Part shown: positions 50,989-58,330 of the stretch, in pieces
Numbering within the stretch: position 1 is the first letter of the stretch
Layout of the letters: every line of letters starts with the position of its first letter
Assembly (NCBI GenBank): GCA_002494015.1
Contig: DLAR01000030.1
Coordinates: 1 to 60,880 of the forward strand
DNA length: 60,880 bases
Reading direction: 5' to 3'
Origin: Porphyromonadaceae bacterium UBA7042
GTDB lineage: Bacteria > Bacteroidota > Bacteroidia > Bacteroidales > Muribaculaceae
Notes under the pieces: model-generated
The model's database searches: none
The model's input: the letters and a program-made list of their open reading frames with translations, nothing else
What the model was told of the DNA's origin: nothing
Translations under genes and position numbers: made by a program

Positions 50989-52314
50989 TTAGAGGTCGCG
51001 GAGGTCGGGCTCGTCGTCAACAGGGATGTCGGTGTTGACATTCTTTGAGCCGATGAGGCCGTAGAAAAGGATGTAGGCGAGCATTGCGACTACAAGCCAG
51101 TAGCTCGACACATATCCCACGGTGCGGCCGATCCAGTCCTGAATGAAGGGCATGATACCGCCGCCGACTACCATCATCATGAACAGTCCCGAAGCCTTGG
51201 CAGTGTACTTGCCGAGTCCCTCGGTAGCGAGGTTGAAGATTCCGCCCCACATTACCGATGTGCAGAGACCGCAGAGGAACAGGAAGAGGCACTTCATGGG
51301 CACCTCGCCGCTGGTGATTTTGAGGGCTTTGATTTCGGGAGACTTGAAGGTGATTGACTCGGGGAGGAAGATGGCGATGAGGACGAAGATGATAGCCACG
51401 GTAGAGACTGTGATCATCTGCGCGCGGGTCGATACCTTGCCGCTGATGATGGAGCTGACAAAGCGTCCGACGAGCATCATCAGCCAGTAGAGGGCGGCGA
51501 GTGAACCGGCGACGGCTGCAGCGCCTTCAAAGTTCTCGCGGCTGATCCATGCGTTCAATTCGCCGGGGATACCGATTTCGATACCGACATAGAAGAAGAT
51601 GGCGATAACGCCGAGCAGGCAGTGACGGAAGGCAAGAGGACTGTGTTCATATTTCACCTTGCTGAGGTTGGCCTGAGGCTCCTGTATATTAATAAAGGAG
51701 ATAACGATGAGTGCGGCCACGAAGATGGCGATACCGGTTATTACGAGGGGAGCTACCGATGCCATGGTGGTCTCCTTGGTCAGTGTGCCGACGAGGACAC
51801 CGACGAGCATGGGGGTCAGCGTGCCGGCAAGAGAGTTGAGCGAGCCGCCTGTCTGGATGAGCTGGTTGCCCTTGTTTCCGCCGCCACCGAGCAGGTTGAG
51901 CATGGGGTTAACGACGGTGTTGAGCATGCACACGCAGAAACCGCAGACGAGCGCGCCGAGGAGGTAGATAAAGAGGTTGAGGGTGGTGGGATTTTCACCG
52001 CCGATGACGACTATATCGGCACCTGCAACGCTCGACAGCAACTGGATGCCAAGGCCGATGGCGCCCACGGCGAGGGCGATGAGGGTGGTTTTTTTGTAAC
52101 CGTAACGGATGAGCATGTTGCCTGCCGGGATACCCATGAAAAGGTAAGCGGTGAAGTTCATAAGGTTACCTGCCATACCGGCCCATTCGTAGCGGAAACC
52201 CCAGATGTTGCCGAATGGCGCGGCCATGTTGGTGACGAAAGAGATCATCGCAAAGACGAAAAACATCGTCACGATTGCAATGGTGCGGCCATTGCTTTTT
52301 GCGCTTTGTTCCAT
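50989..52314 (-). CDS. FucP-like (FHS family) sugar:proton symporter of the MFS
   Basis: 441 residues with 12 predicted membrane segments. FHS-family features: the early loop LMNFTAYLFMGIPAGNMLIRYGYKKT, the NPMLNLLGGGGNKGNQLIQTGGSLNSLAGTLTPMLVG segment corresponding to the NPY...FNSLG region of fucose/glucose/galactose permeases, and GGIFNLATEGLGKYTAKASGLFMMMVVGGGIMPFIQDW in the C-half. Substrate is probably a hexose such as fucose, glucose or galactose, but cannot be fixed from sequence. Own promoter and terminator. Confidence 0.88.
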   Translation of the reverse strand: MEQSAKSNGRTIAIVTMFFVFAMISFVTNMAAPFGNIWGFRYEWAGMAGNLMNFTAYLFMGIPAGNMLIRYGYKKTTLIALAVGAIGLGIQLLSSVAGADIVVIGGENPTTLNLFIYLLGALVCGFCVCMLNTVVNPMLNLLGGGGNKGNQLIQTGGSLNSLAGTLTPMLVGVLVGTLTKETTMASVAPLVITGIAIFVAALIVISFINIQEPQANLSKVKYEHSPLAFRHCLLGVIAIFFYVGIEIGIPGELNAWISRENFEGAAAVAGSLAALYWLMMLVGRFVSSIISGKVSTRAQMITVSTVAIIFVLIAIFLPESITFKSPEIKALKITSGEVPMKCLFLFLCGLCTSVMWGGIFNLATEGLGKYTAKASGLFMMMVVGGGIMPFIQDWIGRTVGYVSSYWLVVAMLAYILFYGLIGSKNVNTDIPVDDEPDLRDL

Positions 52315-52426
52315 TGTGAAATTTTAGTTAGATGGTTGATTATTTTTTGACAATTAGTTTTCAATGGATTGATTGTTACAGGCCGTTTTTCATGGAATTT
52401 ATCATGGAAAAAGGGCTTAATTGATG

Positions 52427-52457
52427 CAAAGTTAGAAAAAAATATATTACATGACAA
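52427..52457 (-). promoter_or_regulatory. Promoter of the FucP-like transporter gene
   Basis: Minus strand: TTG (52455-52457), 20-nt spacer, TAACTTTG (52427-52434). Full consensus; leader about 110 nt. Confidence 0.75.
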
Positions 52458-52520
52458 TATGAAAACAGGCAGTATCGGCAAAATAATGGGATTTTGAGAC
52501 ATCCGTGTCAAAAAAATCAT

Positions 52521-52528
52521 TAAATTTG
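52521..52528 (+). promoter_or_regulatory. -7 box TAAATTTG of the GYF-CD225 gene
   Basis: Matches TAnnTTTG, 40 nt before the ATG. The nearest TTG is 24 nt upstream, slightly beyond the usual spacing. Confidence 0.5.
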
Positions 52529-52568
52529 CGATTTTAAAACAAGTAAACCTTTAAAATTCACCAAACCC

Positions 52569-53069
52569 ATGATGTACTACATAATGTACAACGGCCAGCA
52601 GATGGGTCCGATGCCTGCGGAGCAGCTGCGTAATTATGGCCTCAATCCTCAGTCAATGGTGTGGGGCGAAGGTATGCCCAACTGGGTTGCCGCCTCGACA
52701 GTTCCCGAACTCGCCGCCATGATGAACGGCATGCAGCAACCCTATGGCCCGCAGATTCAGCAACCCGCCTACGGCGCAACCATGCCCCTCGGCAATCGCG
52801 GTATGCAGCCTATCGCCCAGCCGGTCGACAACCACATGGCACTTGCAATCATCGCAACGATAGTGTCGTTCCTCTTTTCATGTATAGGGGTTATTTTCGG
52901 TATCCTTGCCATCGTCAAGGCCAACCAAGTCAATACCTACGTTGCACAGGGTCTTGACGACGCGGCCCGTCAGGCAAGCGACAGTGCCAAGAAAAACAGT
53001 TATTGGGCCTTCGGTTTTGCCGCGCTCGGTTTAATCGGAACAATCGCTTTATATTGGGATGCATTATAA
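52569..53069 (+). CDS. GYF_2 domain plus CD225/dispanin-like membrane protein
   Basis: 166 residues. Residues 1-55 (YYIMYNGQQMGPMPAEQLRNYGLNPQSMVWGEGMPNWVAAS) form a GYF_2 domain, which binds peptides in the cytoplasm. A Gln/Pro-rich linker (55-85) leads to a CD225-like region (NHMALAIIATIVSFLFSCIGVIFGILAIVKANQVNTYVAQGLDDAARQASDSAKKNSYWAFG) with two membrane helices, the dispanin/IFITM layout. This combination is frequent in Bacteroidetes, without known function. The gene stands alone, convergent with metK. Confidence 0.85.
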   Translation: MMYYIMYNGQQMGPMPAEQLRNYGLNPQSMVWGEGMPNWVAASTVPELAAMMNGMQQPYGPQIQQPAYGATMPLGNRGMQPIAQPVDNHMALAIIATIVSFLFSCIGVIFGILAIVKANQVNTYVAQGLDDAARQASDSAKKNSYWAFGFAALGLIGTIALYWDAL

Positions 53070-53109
53070 TGCATGATATTTGGTAAAGATCCGCAAAGAT
53101 TTATTACAT

Positions 53110-53183
53110 GAATAGCCGGGGGTTGCAGATAGCTGCAACCCCCGGTATAGTATGAATGCGATTTATAGAATCTGTAAAGATTC
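53110..53183. repeat. REPIN-like repeat, half copy C
   Basis: GAATAGCC (53110-53117), hairpin CCGGGGGTTGCA and complement (53116-53145) and AATCTGTAAAGATT (53169-53182) match the first half of copy A almost base for base. The second half is absent. It lies between convergent genes. Confidence 0.8.
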
Positions 53184-53203
53184 TTCAATATGTGTCGGTG
53201 AAT

Positions 53204-54535
53204 TTATTTTATGCCGAAGGCATTTTTTACTTCGTCGACGGCGTCGAGGGCTTCCCATCCAAAGAGTCGAACCTCGATGTCGCGGTCGCCTGCATAGCGG
53301 TTGTGGAAATGCTTGGTGACTGTCTCGGGGTGGCGGCCCATGTGTCCGTAGGCGGCTGTCTCGGAGTAGATGGGCTTGCGGAGGTCAAATCGTTTCTCGA
53401 TGGCGTAGGGGGTCATGTCGAAACATTTCATTCCTTTCACCACCTCGGCAATCTCGCTGTCGGTGAGGTTGACGCGGGCGGTGCCACGGGTGTCGACGCA
53501 GAGGCTGACAGGCTGTGCCACGCCGATGGCGTAGGCTACCTGCACGAGGGCCTGACTTGCGACACCGGCGGCAACGAGGTTTTTGGCGATGTGGCGGGCG
53601 GCATAGGCTGCCGAGCGGTCGACCTTGGAGGGGTCTTTGCCCGAGAATGCGCCGCCGCCGTGGGCGCCGCGGCCGCCATAGGTGTCGACGATGATTTTGC
53701 GGCCTGTCAGGCCGGTGTCGCCGTGGGGGCCTCCGATGACAAATTTTCCGGTGGGGTTTACAAGCACTTTTACATTGTCGTCAATCATTGCTGCGACCTC
53801 GGCGGGGAGGGTGGCCTTGACGCGTGGGATGAGGACGCGGCGCACGTCGGCCTCGATGCGTTCCTGCATCTTTTTATCAGCAGCCTCTTGGGTCAGACCG
53901 TTGTCGGGGGTGATGAATTCGTCGTGCTGGGTGGAGATGACGATGGTGTCTACGCGCAGGGGGTGTCCGTCCTCGCTGTACTCGACAGTCACCTGACTCT
54001 TGGAGTCGGGGCGCAGGTAGGTGCGCGTCACGCCGTCGATGGTGTAGGTCATCTCTTTCTGCTCGCGGCGCAGGGCGGCGAGTTCGAGAAGGAGCCGGTG
54101 GCTGAGGTCGATGGTGAGGGGCATGTAGGTGTCGGTCTCGTCACATGCGAAACCAAACATCATCCCTTGGTCGCCAGCTCCCTGCAGCTCGCGTTTCTCT
54201 GTGTCGCGGTCAACGCCTCGGTTGATGTCGGCACTCTGCTCGTGGAGCGCGTTGAGGACTCCGCAGGCTTCGCCGTCAAATTTCAGCTCGCTGCGGTCGT
54301 AGCCTATTTTCTTGATAACGCCTCGGGTGACTTCCATCAGGTCGATGTAGGCCTCGCTCTTGACTTCGCCGGCGATAACGACCTGCCCGGTGGTGACGAG
54401 GGTCTCGCAGGCTACTTTTGAGTCTGGGTCGTAGGCAAGCAGATGGTCAAGGACTGCGTCGGAAATCTGGTCGGCAACTTTGTCGGGGTGTCCTTCTGAC
54501 ACCGACTCGGATGTAAAAAGATAAGTCTTGTTCAT
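53204..54535 (-). CDS. metK: S-adenosylmethionine synthetase
   Basis: 443 residues from the ATG at 54535 (an upstream in-frame ATG at 54589 lies inside the leader terminator). It makes SAM from methionine and ATP. Signatures: TSESVSEGHPDKVADQISDAVLDHLL, GAGDQGMMFGFACDET, GGPHGDTGLTGRKIIVDTYGGRGAHGGGAFSGKDPSKVDRSAAY. The ~175-nt leader carries a SAM-II aptamer and an intrinsic terminator, so SAM should shut off its own synthesis. Confidence 0.97.
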   Translation of the reverse strand: MNKTYLFTSESVSEGHPDKVADQISDAVLDHLLAYDPDSKVACETLVTTGQVVIAGEVKSEAYIDLMEVTRGVIKKIGYDRSELKFDGEACGVLNALHEQSADINRGVDRDTEKRELQGAGDQGMMFGFACDETDTYMPLTIDLSHRLLLELAALRREQKEMTYTIDGVTRTYLRPDSKSQVTVEYSEDGHPLRVDTIVISTQHDEFITPDNGLTQEAADKKMQERIEADVRRVLIPRVKATLPAEVAAMIDDNVKVLVNPTGKFVIGGPHGDTGLTGRKIIVDTYGGRGAHGGGAFSGKDPSKVDRSAAYAARHIAKNLVAAGVASQALVQVAYAIGVAQPVSLCVDTRGTARVNLTDSEIAEVVKGMKCFDMTPYAIEKRFDLRKPIYSETAAYGHMGRHPETVTKHFHNRYAGDRDIEVRLFGWEALDAVDEVKNAFGIK

Positions 54536-54556
54536 AATTTTCAGGCAAAAAAAATA

Positions 54557-54589
54557 ATGTCGAAGCGGCCTCGCGGGTTGCTTCAACAT
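54557..54589 (-). terminator. Leader terminator (attenuator) of metK
   Basis: On the minus strand, ATGTTGAAGC (54589-54580) pairs with GCTTCGACAT (54566-54557) around a 13-nt loop and is followed within 2-3 nt by eight T (54547-54554). It lies between the SAM-II aptamer and the metK start, the position expected of the expression platform. Confidence 0.75.
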
Positions 54590-54644
54590 CTTTTCAAAAA
54601 CTTAGCATAGCCTTAAAATCGTCTGCGACGACTGTAATGTCGCG

Positions 54645-54701
54645 ACGGCGGTTTTAGCATTTTTTTGAAGTGGTTGCAAGCAGCCAAATTTGTCCACTTT
54701 T
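54645..54701 (-). promoter_or_regulatory. SAM-II (SAM_alpha) riboswitch upstream of metK
   Basis: On the minus strand the P1 stem AAGTGG (54699-54694) pairs with CCACTT (54673-54668). The loop contains the conserved GCTTGCA-type segment, and downstream come an A-rich stretch, ATGC and the hallmark GCTAAA (54658-54653) followed by ACCG. TGCA/ATGC and GG/CC can form the H-type pseudoknot helix. Gene context (metK) fits. Recognised from memory of the family consensus, not from a covariance search. Confidence 0.82.
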
Positions 54702-54716
54702 CTCGTTTTGAGACTG

Positions 54717-54747
54717 CAAAGTTAGTAAATATACCCGGTAGCGGCAA
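54717..54747 (-). promoter_or_regulatory. Promoter of metK
   Basis: Minus strand: TTG (54745-54747), 20-nt spacer, TAACTTTG (54717-54724). Transcription would begin just before the riboswitch aptamer. Confidence 0.75.
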
Positions 54748-54828
54748 CTATTTTCAATGAACGGGGATGGTTTTAACCTTAATTAATAGATAATGGACGA
54801 GGTGTGCGGGTTTATGCGGAAAAATCAT

Positions 54829-54836
54829 TACATTTG
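54829..54836 (+). promoter_or_regulatory. -7 box TACATTTG of the epimerase gene
   Basis: Matches TAnnTTTG, 21 nt before the ATG at 54858 and divergent from the metK promoter. Confidence 0.55.
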
Positions 54837-54857
54837 CAGTTAAGTAACAGTAAAATA

Positions 54858-55904
54858 ATGAGCAAACGTGTATTAATCATAGGTGCCGGAGGTTTTATCG
54901 GAGGATTTATCGCCTCGGAAAGCCTCAAGCGGGGATATGAGACATGGTGCGGTGTGCGCGAGTCGACATCGCGTCGTTTCCTTAAAGACGAGAGGCTGCA
55001 TTTCGTCACGCTCGATTATGATGATCCCGAGAAGCTGGGCGACATGCTTGTGTCGGCCCTGCCCGAGGGGGAACGGTGGGACTACATCGTCTATAACCTC
55101 GGGGCGACCAAGTGTATCAACTATCTCGATTTCAACCGCATCAACTACCAGTATCTCAAGACATTTGTCGAGGTGCTGCAACAGCGCGGGATAGTGCCTG
55201 AACGGTTTGTCTACATGTCGAGCCTGTCGGCCCTCGGTCCCGGCGACGAGAAAGGTTACACGCCGCTGACCGGTGACATGACTCCCTCACCCAACACCCG
55301 CTACGGGGTGTCGAAGCTGAAGGCCGAAATCGCGCTCATGGGGCAGCCTGACTCTTTCCCGTGGATCGTGCTGCGCCCGACAGGTGTCTACGGGCCTCAC
55401 GAGCAGGACTACCTGATGATGATAAAGTCAATCGACGCGCACTGGGACTTCGGCGTAGGGTTCAGAAAACAGATGCTTACATTTATATATGTGGAGGATC
55501 TTGCCCGTGCCGTCTTTGACGCGCTTGAGCGCGGTAAGAATCACAAAAAGTACATTATCTCGGAACCGAGGGCCTATTCTCAGGCCGATTTTCGCCGCAT
55601 CGTGGCCCGGGAACTGGGCCGCAGGCTGGTGATTCCGGTGCGTCTGCCGCTGTGGGCGGTGAAAATCGCCTCGGTGGTGGCCGAGAAATGGGGTGTGGCC
55701 AAGATGAAACCCTCGACGCTCAACAGCGACAAATATAATATAATGAAACAGCGCAACTGGTGCTGTGACACGAGCGACGCGCTCAACGATTTCGGGTTTT
55801 CAGCGCAGGTCGACCTTGAGAGCGGAATCCGCGCCACGGTAGCCGCCTACCGCGAGCAGCAGCGCATCGATGCCGAGCGCAGAAAGGAGGAGAAGTCCCG
55901 ATGA
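54858..55904 (+). CDS. NAD-dependent epimerase/dehydratase (extended SDR)
   Basis: 348 residues from the ATG at 54858; the upstream in-frame ATG (54804) precedes the -7 box. Rossmann motif IGAGGFIGGF near the N-terminus, catalytic-type YGVSKLK (Tyr-x-x-x-Lys, about 155-160) with the upstream Ser in YMSSLSALG, and RPTGVYGPHEQDYL. Substrate may be a nucleotide sugar or a steroid/flavonoid-like alcohol; not determinable. It ends in an ATGA overlap with the next small gene. Confidence 0.88.
   Translation: MSKRVLIIGAGGFIGGFIASESLKRGYETWCGVRESTSRRFLKDERLHFVTLDYDDPEKLGDMLVSALPEGERWDYIVYNLGATKCINYLDFNRINYQYLKTFVEVLQQRGIVPERFVYMSSLSALGPGDEKGYTPLTGDMTPSPNTRYGVSKLKAEIALMGQPDSFPWIVLRPTGVYGPHEQDYLMMIKSIDAHWDFGVGFRKQMLTFIYVEDLARAVFDALERGKNHKKYIISEPRAYSQADFRRIVARELGRRLVIPVRLPLWAVKIASVVAEKWGVAKMKPSTLNSDKYNIMKQRNWCCDTSDALNDFGFSAQVDLESGIRATVAAYREQQRIDAERRKEEKSR
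55885..55890 (+). promoter_or_regulatory. Canonical Shine-Dalgarno AGGAGG
   Basis: AGGAGG ends 10 nt before the ATG at 55901, inside the end of the epimerase gene. Strong anti-16S pairing is uncommon in this window and supports the start of the 92-residue gene by reinitiation. Confidence 0.6.
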
Positions 55905-56179
55905 TGTATCATGGTGTAAAGACTCCGGTGTGGATGACGATTCTGATTATCTTGCTGGTGTTGCCGGTGTTCTCGCTGCCGGCGCTTTTGTCGGCTATTG
56001 CGCCCGGCGACAGCGGTATGAAGACCATCGTGTGGTGTTACCCGGTTTATGTCGTTATGTCGGGATGGCTTGCGTGGCAGTGCTACCCGCAGCGGCGCGA
56101 GGTGTCATGGATTCTGCTTGTGCTGATGGTTATGAGCCACGCCGCAATGTGGATTATGACAGGATTAATAAAAATTTGA
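55901..56179 (+). CDS. Small three-helix inner-membrane protein
   Basis: 92 residues, start fixed by the ATGA overlap and a Shine-Dalgarno. Three hydrophobic segments (about 9-33, 42-60 and 68-90; for example VWMTILIILLVLPVFSLPALLSAIAPG) and few charged residues. No family recognised. Coupled to the upstream epimerase, so possibly a partner in the same pathway. Confidence 0.7.
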   Translation: MMYHGVKTPVWMTILIILLVLPVFSLPALLSAIAPGDSGMKTIVWCYPVYVVMSGWLAWQCYPQRREVSWILLVLMVMSHAAMWIMTGLIKI

Positions 56180-56237
56180 AGTGAAAAGTATAAGACTTAC
56201 CCCGAGTTAAACACCCTCTTAAATATTGTAGATATAG

Positions 56238-56654
56238 ATGAAGATATTGATAATCAACGGGCCTAATCTCAACATGCTCGGGAGGCGCGAGCCGGGAATA
56301 TACGGGTCGCAGTCGTGGGACGATTTTTTGCCGCGATTGCGCGGCGAGTTTCCCGATGTGGAAATCACTTGCTTTCAGAGCAACCACGAGGGGGCGATTA
56401 TCGACGCGCTCCAGCAGGCCGACTGTGACGGGATAGTTCTGAACGCCGGTGCCTATACCCACACCTCGCTTGCTATCGCCGACGCTATCGCCGCAATTTC
56501 GGTTCCCGTGACCGAGGTGCATATTTCCAATATTGCCGCCCGTGAAGAAATTCGCCACCGCTCGCTTATCGCGCCGGTGTGCCGCGGGTCGATAGCCGGT
56601 TTCGGCCTCGATTCTTACCGCATGGCGGTGTGGCAGATAGCAAATAGCAAATAA
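56238..56654 (+). CDS. aroQ: Type II 3-dehydroquinate dehydratase
   Basis: 138 residues. It converts 3-dehydroquinate to 3-dehydroshikimate in the shikimate pathway, which also involves aroA (59532-60800). Type II motifs: IINGPNLNMLGRREPGIYG (catalytic Tyr), CFQSNHEGAIIDALQQ, LNAGAYTHTSLAIADAI (His), EVHISNIAAREEIRHRSLI. The last six codons and the stop lie inside a heptamer tandem repeat, so the C-terminal tail (QIANSK) depends on repeat number. Confidence 0.95.
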   Translation: MKILIINGPNLNMLGRREPGIYGSQSWDDFLPRLRGEFPDVEITCFQSNHEGAIIDALQQADCDGIVLNAGAYTHTSLAIADAIAAISVPVTEVHISNIAAREEIRHRSLIAPVCRGSIAGFGLDSYRMAVWQIANSK

Positions 56655-56688
56655 CAAATAGCAAATAACAAATAACAGATGACGGATA
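56633..56688. repeat. Heptamer tandem repeat, 8 units of RCARATA, overlapping aroQ end
   Basis: Units GCAGATA, GCAAATA, GCAAATA, ACAAATA, GCAAATA, ACAAATA, ACAGATG, ACGGATA run from inside the aroQ coding end into the intergenic region. Confidence 0.9.
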
Positions 56689-56733
56689 GCGGGATGCGAC
56701 GATAAGATATTTTTCATCTGAAATCTGAATATA

Positions 56734-57354
56734 ATGGAAGATTATATACTTTCCCATATCTCTCCCGAGCCTGACCACTTGAAACGGCTCTATCGCGAGA
56801 CTCACCTGCACCACCTCTATCCCCGCATGTGTTCCGGACACCTTCAAGGGAGGATGCTGAAGATGCTCGTGTCGATGATTAATCCGCGACGGGTGCTCGA
56901 ACTCGGTGCCTATACCGGATATTCGGCCCTCTGTCTTGCCGAGGGTCTGACGGGTGACGCGTCACTGCACACGGTCGAAATTGACGACGAGATGGAGGAA
57001 TGGCTGCTTGACCGCTTTGCCACGGCTCCGGGCGGTGAGCGCATAACGCTGCATATCGGTGACGCGCTGGAGGTCATTCAAGCGATTGACGAGACTTGGG
57101 ACTTGGTCTACATTGATGCCAACAAGCGCGATTACACGGCTTATTATGAGGCAGTCATGCCGCGCCTGCGCCCGGGAGGATTTATTATCGCCGACAACAC
57201 GCTGTGGGACGGCAAGGTGGTCGACCCGGTGACCAATCATGATGCCCAGACGGTGGCTCTTGCCGCATTCAACGACCACATCGCCGCTGACACCCGCGTC
57301 GAGGTCGTCATCCTCCCCCTGCGCGACGGCCTGACCCTTATCAGGAAGGAATAA
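56734..57354 (+). CDS. Class I SAM-dependent O-methyltransferase
   Basis: 206 residues, catechol/caffeoyl-CoA O-methyltransferase-like fold. SAM-binding motif VLELGAYTGYSALCLAEGL (about 55-73), HTVEIDDEMEEW, metal/substrate aspartate in YIDANKRDYTAYYEAVMPRLRPGGFIIADNTLWDGKV. Cytosolic; probably methylates a small catechol-like molecule or tRNA wobble uridine derivative (TrmR-like members exist). No partner gene is obvious. Confidence 0.88.
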   Translation: MEDYILSHISPEPDHLKRLYRETHLHHLYPRMCSGHLQGRMLKMLVSMINPRRVLELGAYTGYSALCLAEGLTGDASLHTVEIDDEMEEWLLDRFATAPGGERITLHIGDALEVIQAIDETWDLVYIDANKRDYTAYYEAVMPRLRPGGFIIADNTLWDGKVVDPVTNHDAQTVALAAFNDHIAADTRVEVVILPLRDGLTLIRKE

Positions 57355-57416
57355 TTCCCATATTGGAGATTTTAGTGCGTTTCAAATATTTTGTAACGAA
57401 ATTTACAACCTATAAG

Positions 57417-57447
57417 TTGTGGGTGTCGAATAAAAACAATATCTTTG
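57417..57447 (+). promoter_or_regulatory. Promoter of the putative toxin-antitoxin pair
   Basis: TTG at 57417-57419, 20-nt spacer, TATCTTTG at 57440-57447, 15 nt before the ATG at 57463. Confidence 0.75.
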
Positions 57448-57462
57448 CACAAAATACCATAT

Positions 57463-58011
57463 ATGACTTTCGACGATATTACTGAAGACGGACGGCTATG
57501 GGCTGTAAGATATGATGGTGATAATGATAACATATTGTATTCATTATTTGACCAATGGAATGATGTTGCATGGCTCAGAGATTTTTTTAAAGCTAACTCA
57601 AGTGATTTAGAGAGTTATTTTAAAATTACGAACATAAATGAAGCAATCAGGCGAACCATTGATGACAGCGACAAACTTGAGGCTATCATAATGGATATAT
57701 CTCCTGAGGCTAATCTTGATTTGATATTTCGTCCACTGAGTAACAGTAGGATTGCAGAATGCCTACTTGGAAAGGAGAAAGCCAAATTAAAGAATCTCGT
57801 GGGTCGTGCATCATGGCTGCGAATATATGCTATAAAACTTGCCCACGGTGCTTATATAATAACAGGAGGAGCTATAAAGTTAACGGCGACGATGCAGGAA
57901 CGGGAGCATACAGCAAAAGAGTTAAAGAAAATAGAACAAGTAAGAAATTTTCTTCTTCAAGAAAACATCATTGATGACAAAGGTTTTATAGAATATATAG
58001 CTGAACTTTAA
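57463..58011 (+). CDS. Putative toxin of a two-gene toxin-antitoxin-like unit
   Basis: 182 residues from the ATG at 57463 (the TTG at 57445 lies inside the -7 box). Cytosolic. The second half, LIFRPLSNSR...WLRIYAIKLAHGAYIITGGAIKLTATMQEREHTAKELKKIEQVRNFL, resembles a Bacteroidetes family encoded in front of XRE repressors and recalls the RelE/HigB-like pattern of a beta-sheet core followed by a helix with IVITGG-type strands. More AT-rich than its neighbours. Followed after 12 nt by the HTH gene. Toxin role is inferred from context. Confidence 0.6.
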   Translation: MTFDDITEDGRLWAVRYDGDNDNILYSLFDQWNDVAWLRDFFKANSSDLESYFKITNINEAIRRTIDDSDKLEAIIMDISPEANLDLIFRPLSNSRIAECLLGKEKAKLKNLVGRASWLRIYAIKLAHGAYIITGGAIKLTATMQEREHTAKELKKIEQVRNFLLQENIIDDKGFIEYIAEL

Positions 58012-58023
58012 TTGTGAAATAAA

Positions 58024-58326
58024 ATGGCACAGATTCAAGACAGATTAAGAGAATATTCTTCTGCGACACCTTCGAGATGGCGGGTGACTGCTGTGGGGCG
58101 CAGAAAAAATCGTGACTGGCTCCGCTATTCACAATATATAGCGATGAGGATGCTTGACCGAATGGAGGAACTCGGTCTTACTCAAAAGGCTTTAGCTGAA
58201 AAGATGGATTGTTCTCAGCAATATGTCTCAAAAGTTCTCAAAGGAACTGAAAATCTGTCGATAGAAACTATTTCCAAGATTGAGAATGCATTAGGATTGC
58301 AAATACTTGCTCTTGTATTGAAATAG
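58024..58326 (+). CDS. XRE-family HTH protein, probable antitoxin
   Basis: 100 residues. A Cro/CI-type helix-turn-helix occupies about 48-100 (LGLTQKALAEKMDCSQQYVSKVLKGTENLSIETISKIENALGLQI); the N-terminal 45 residues (LREYSSATPSRWRVTAVGRRKNRDW) may contact the partner. It is 12 nt downstream of the putative toxin, in HigBA-like toxin-first order. It would be expected to repress the promoter at 57417-57447. Confidence 0.8.
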   Translation: MAQIQDRLREYSSATPSRWRVTAVGRRKNRDWLRYSQYIAMRMLDRMEELGLTQKALAEKMDCSQQYVSKVLKGTENLSIETISKIENALGLQILALVLK

Positions 58327-58330
58327 AACC

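Noticed and set aside
53156..54421. 421-codon plus-strand open frame opposite metK
   Set aside because: Starts in the REPIN-like repeat and has no family features; metK is certain on the other strand.
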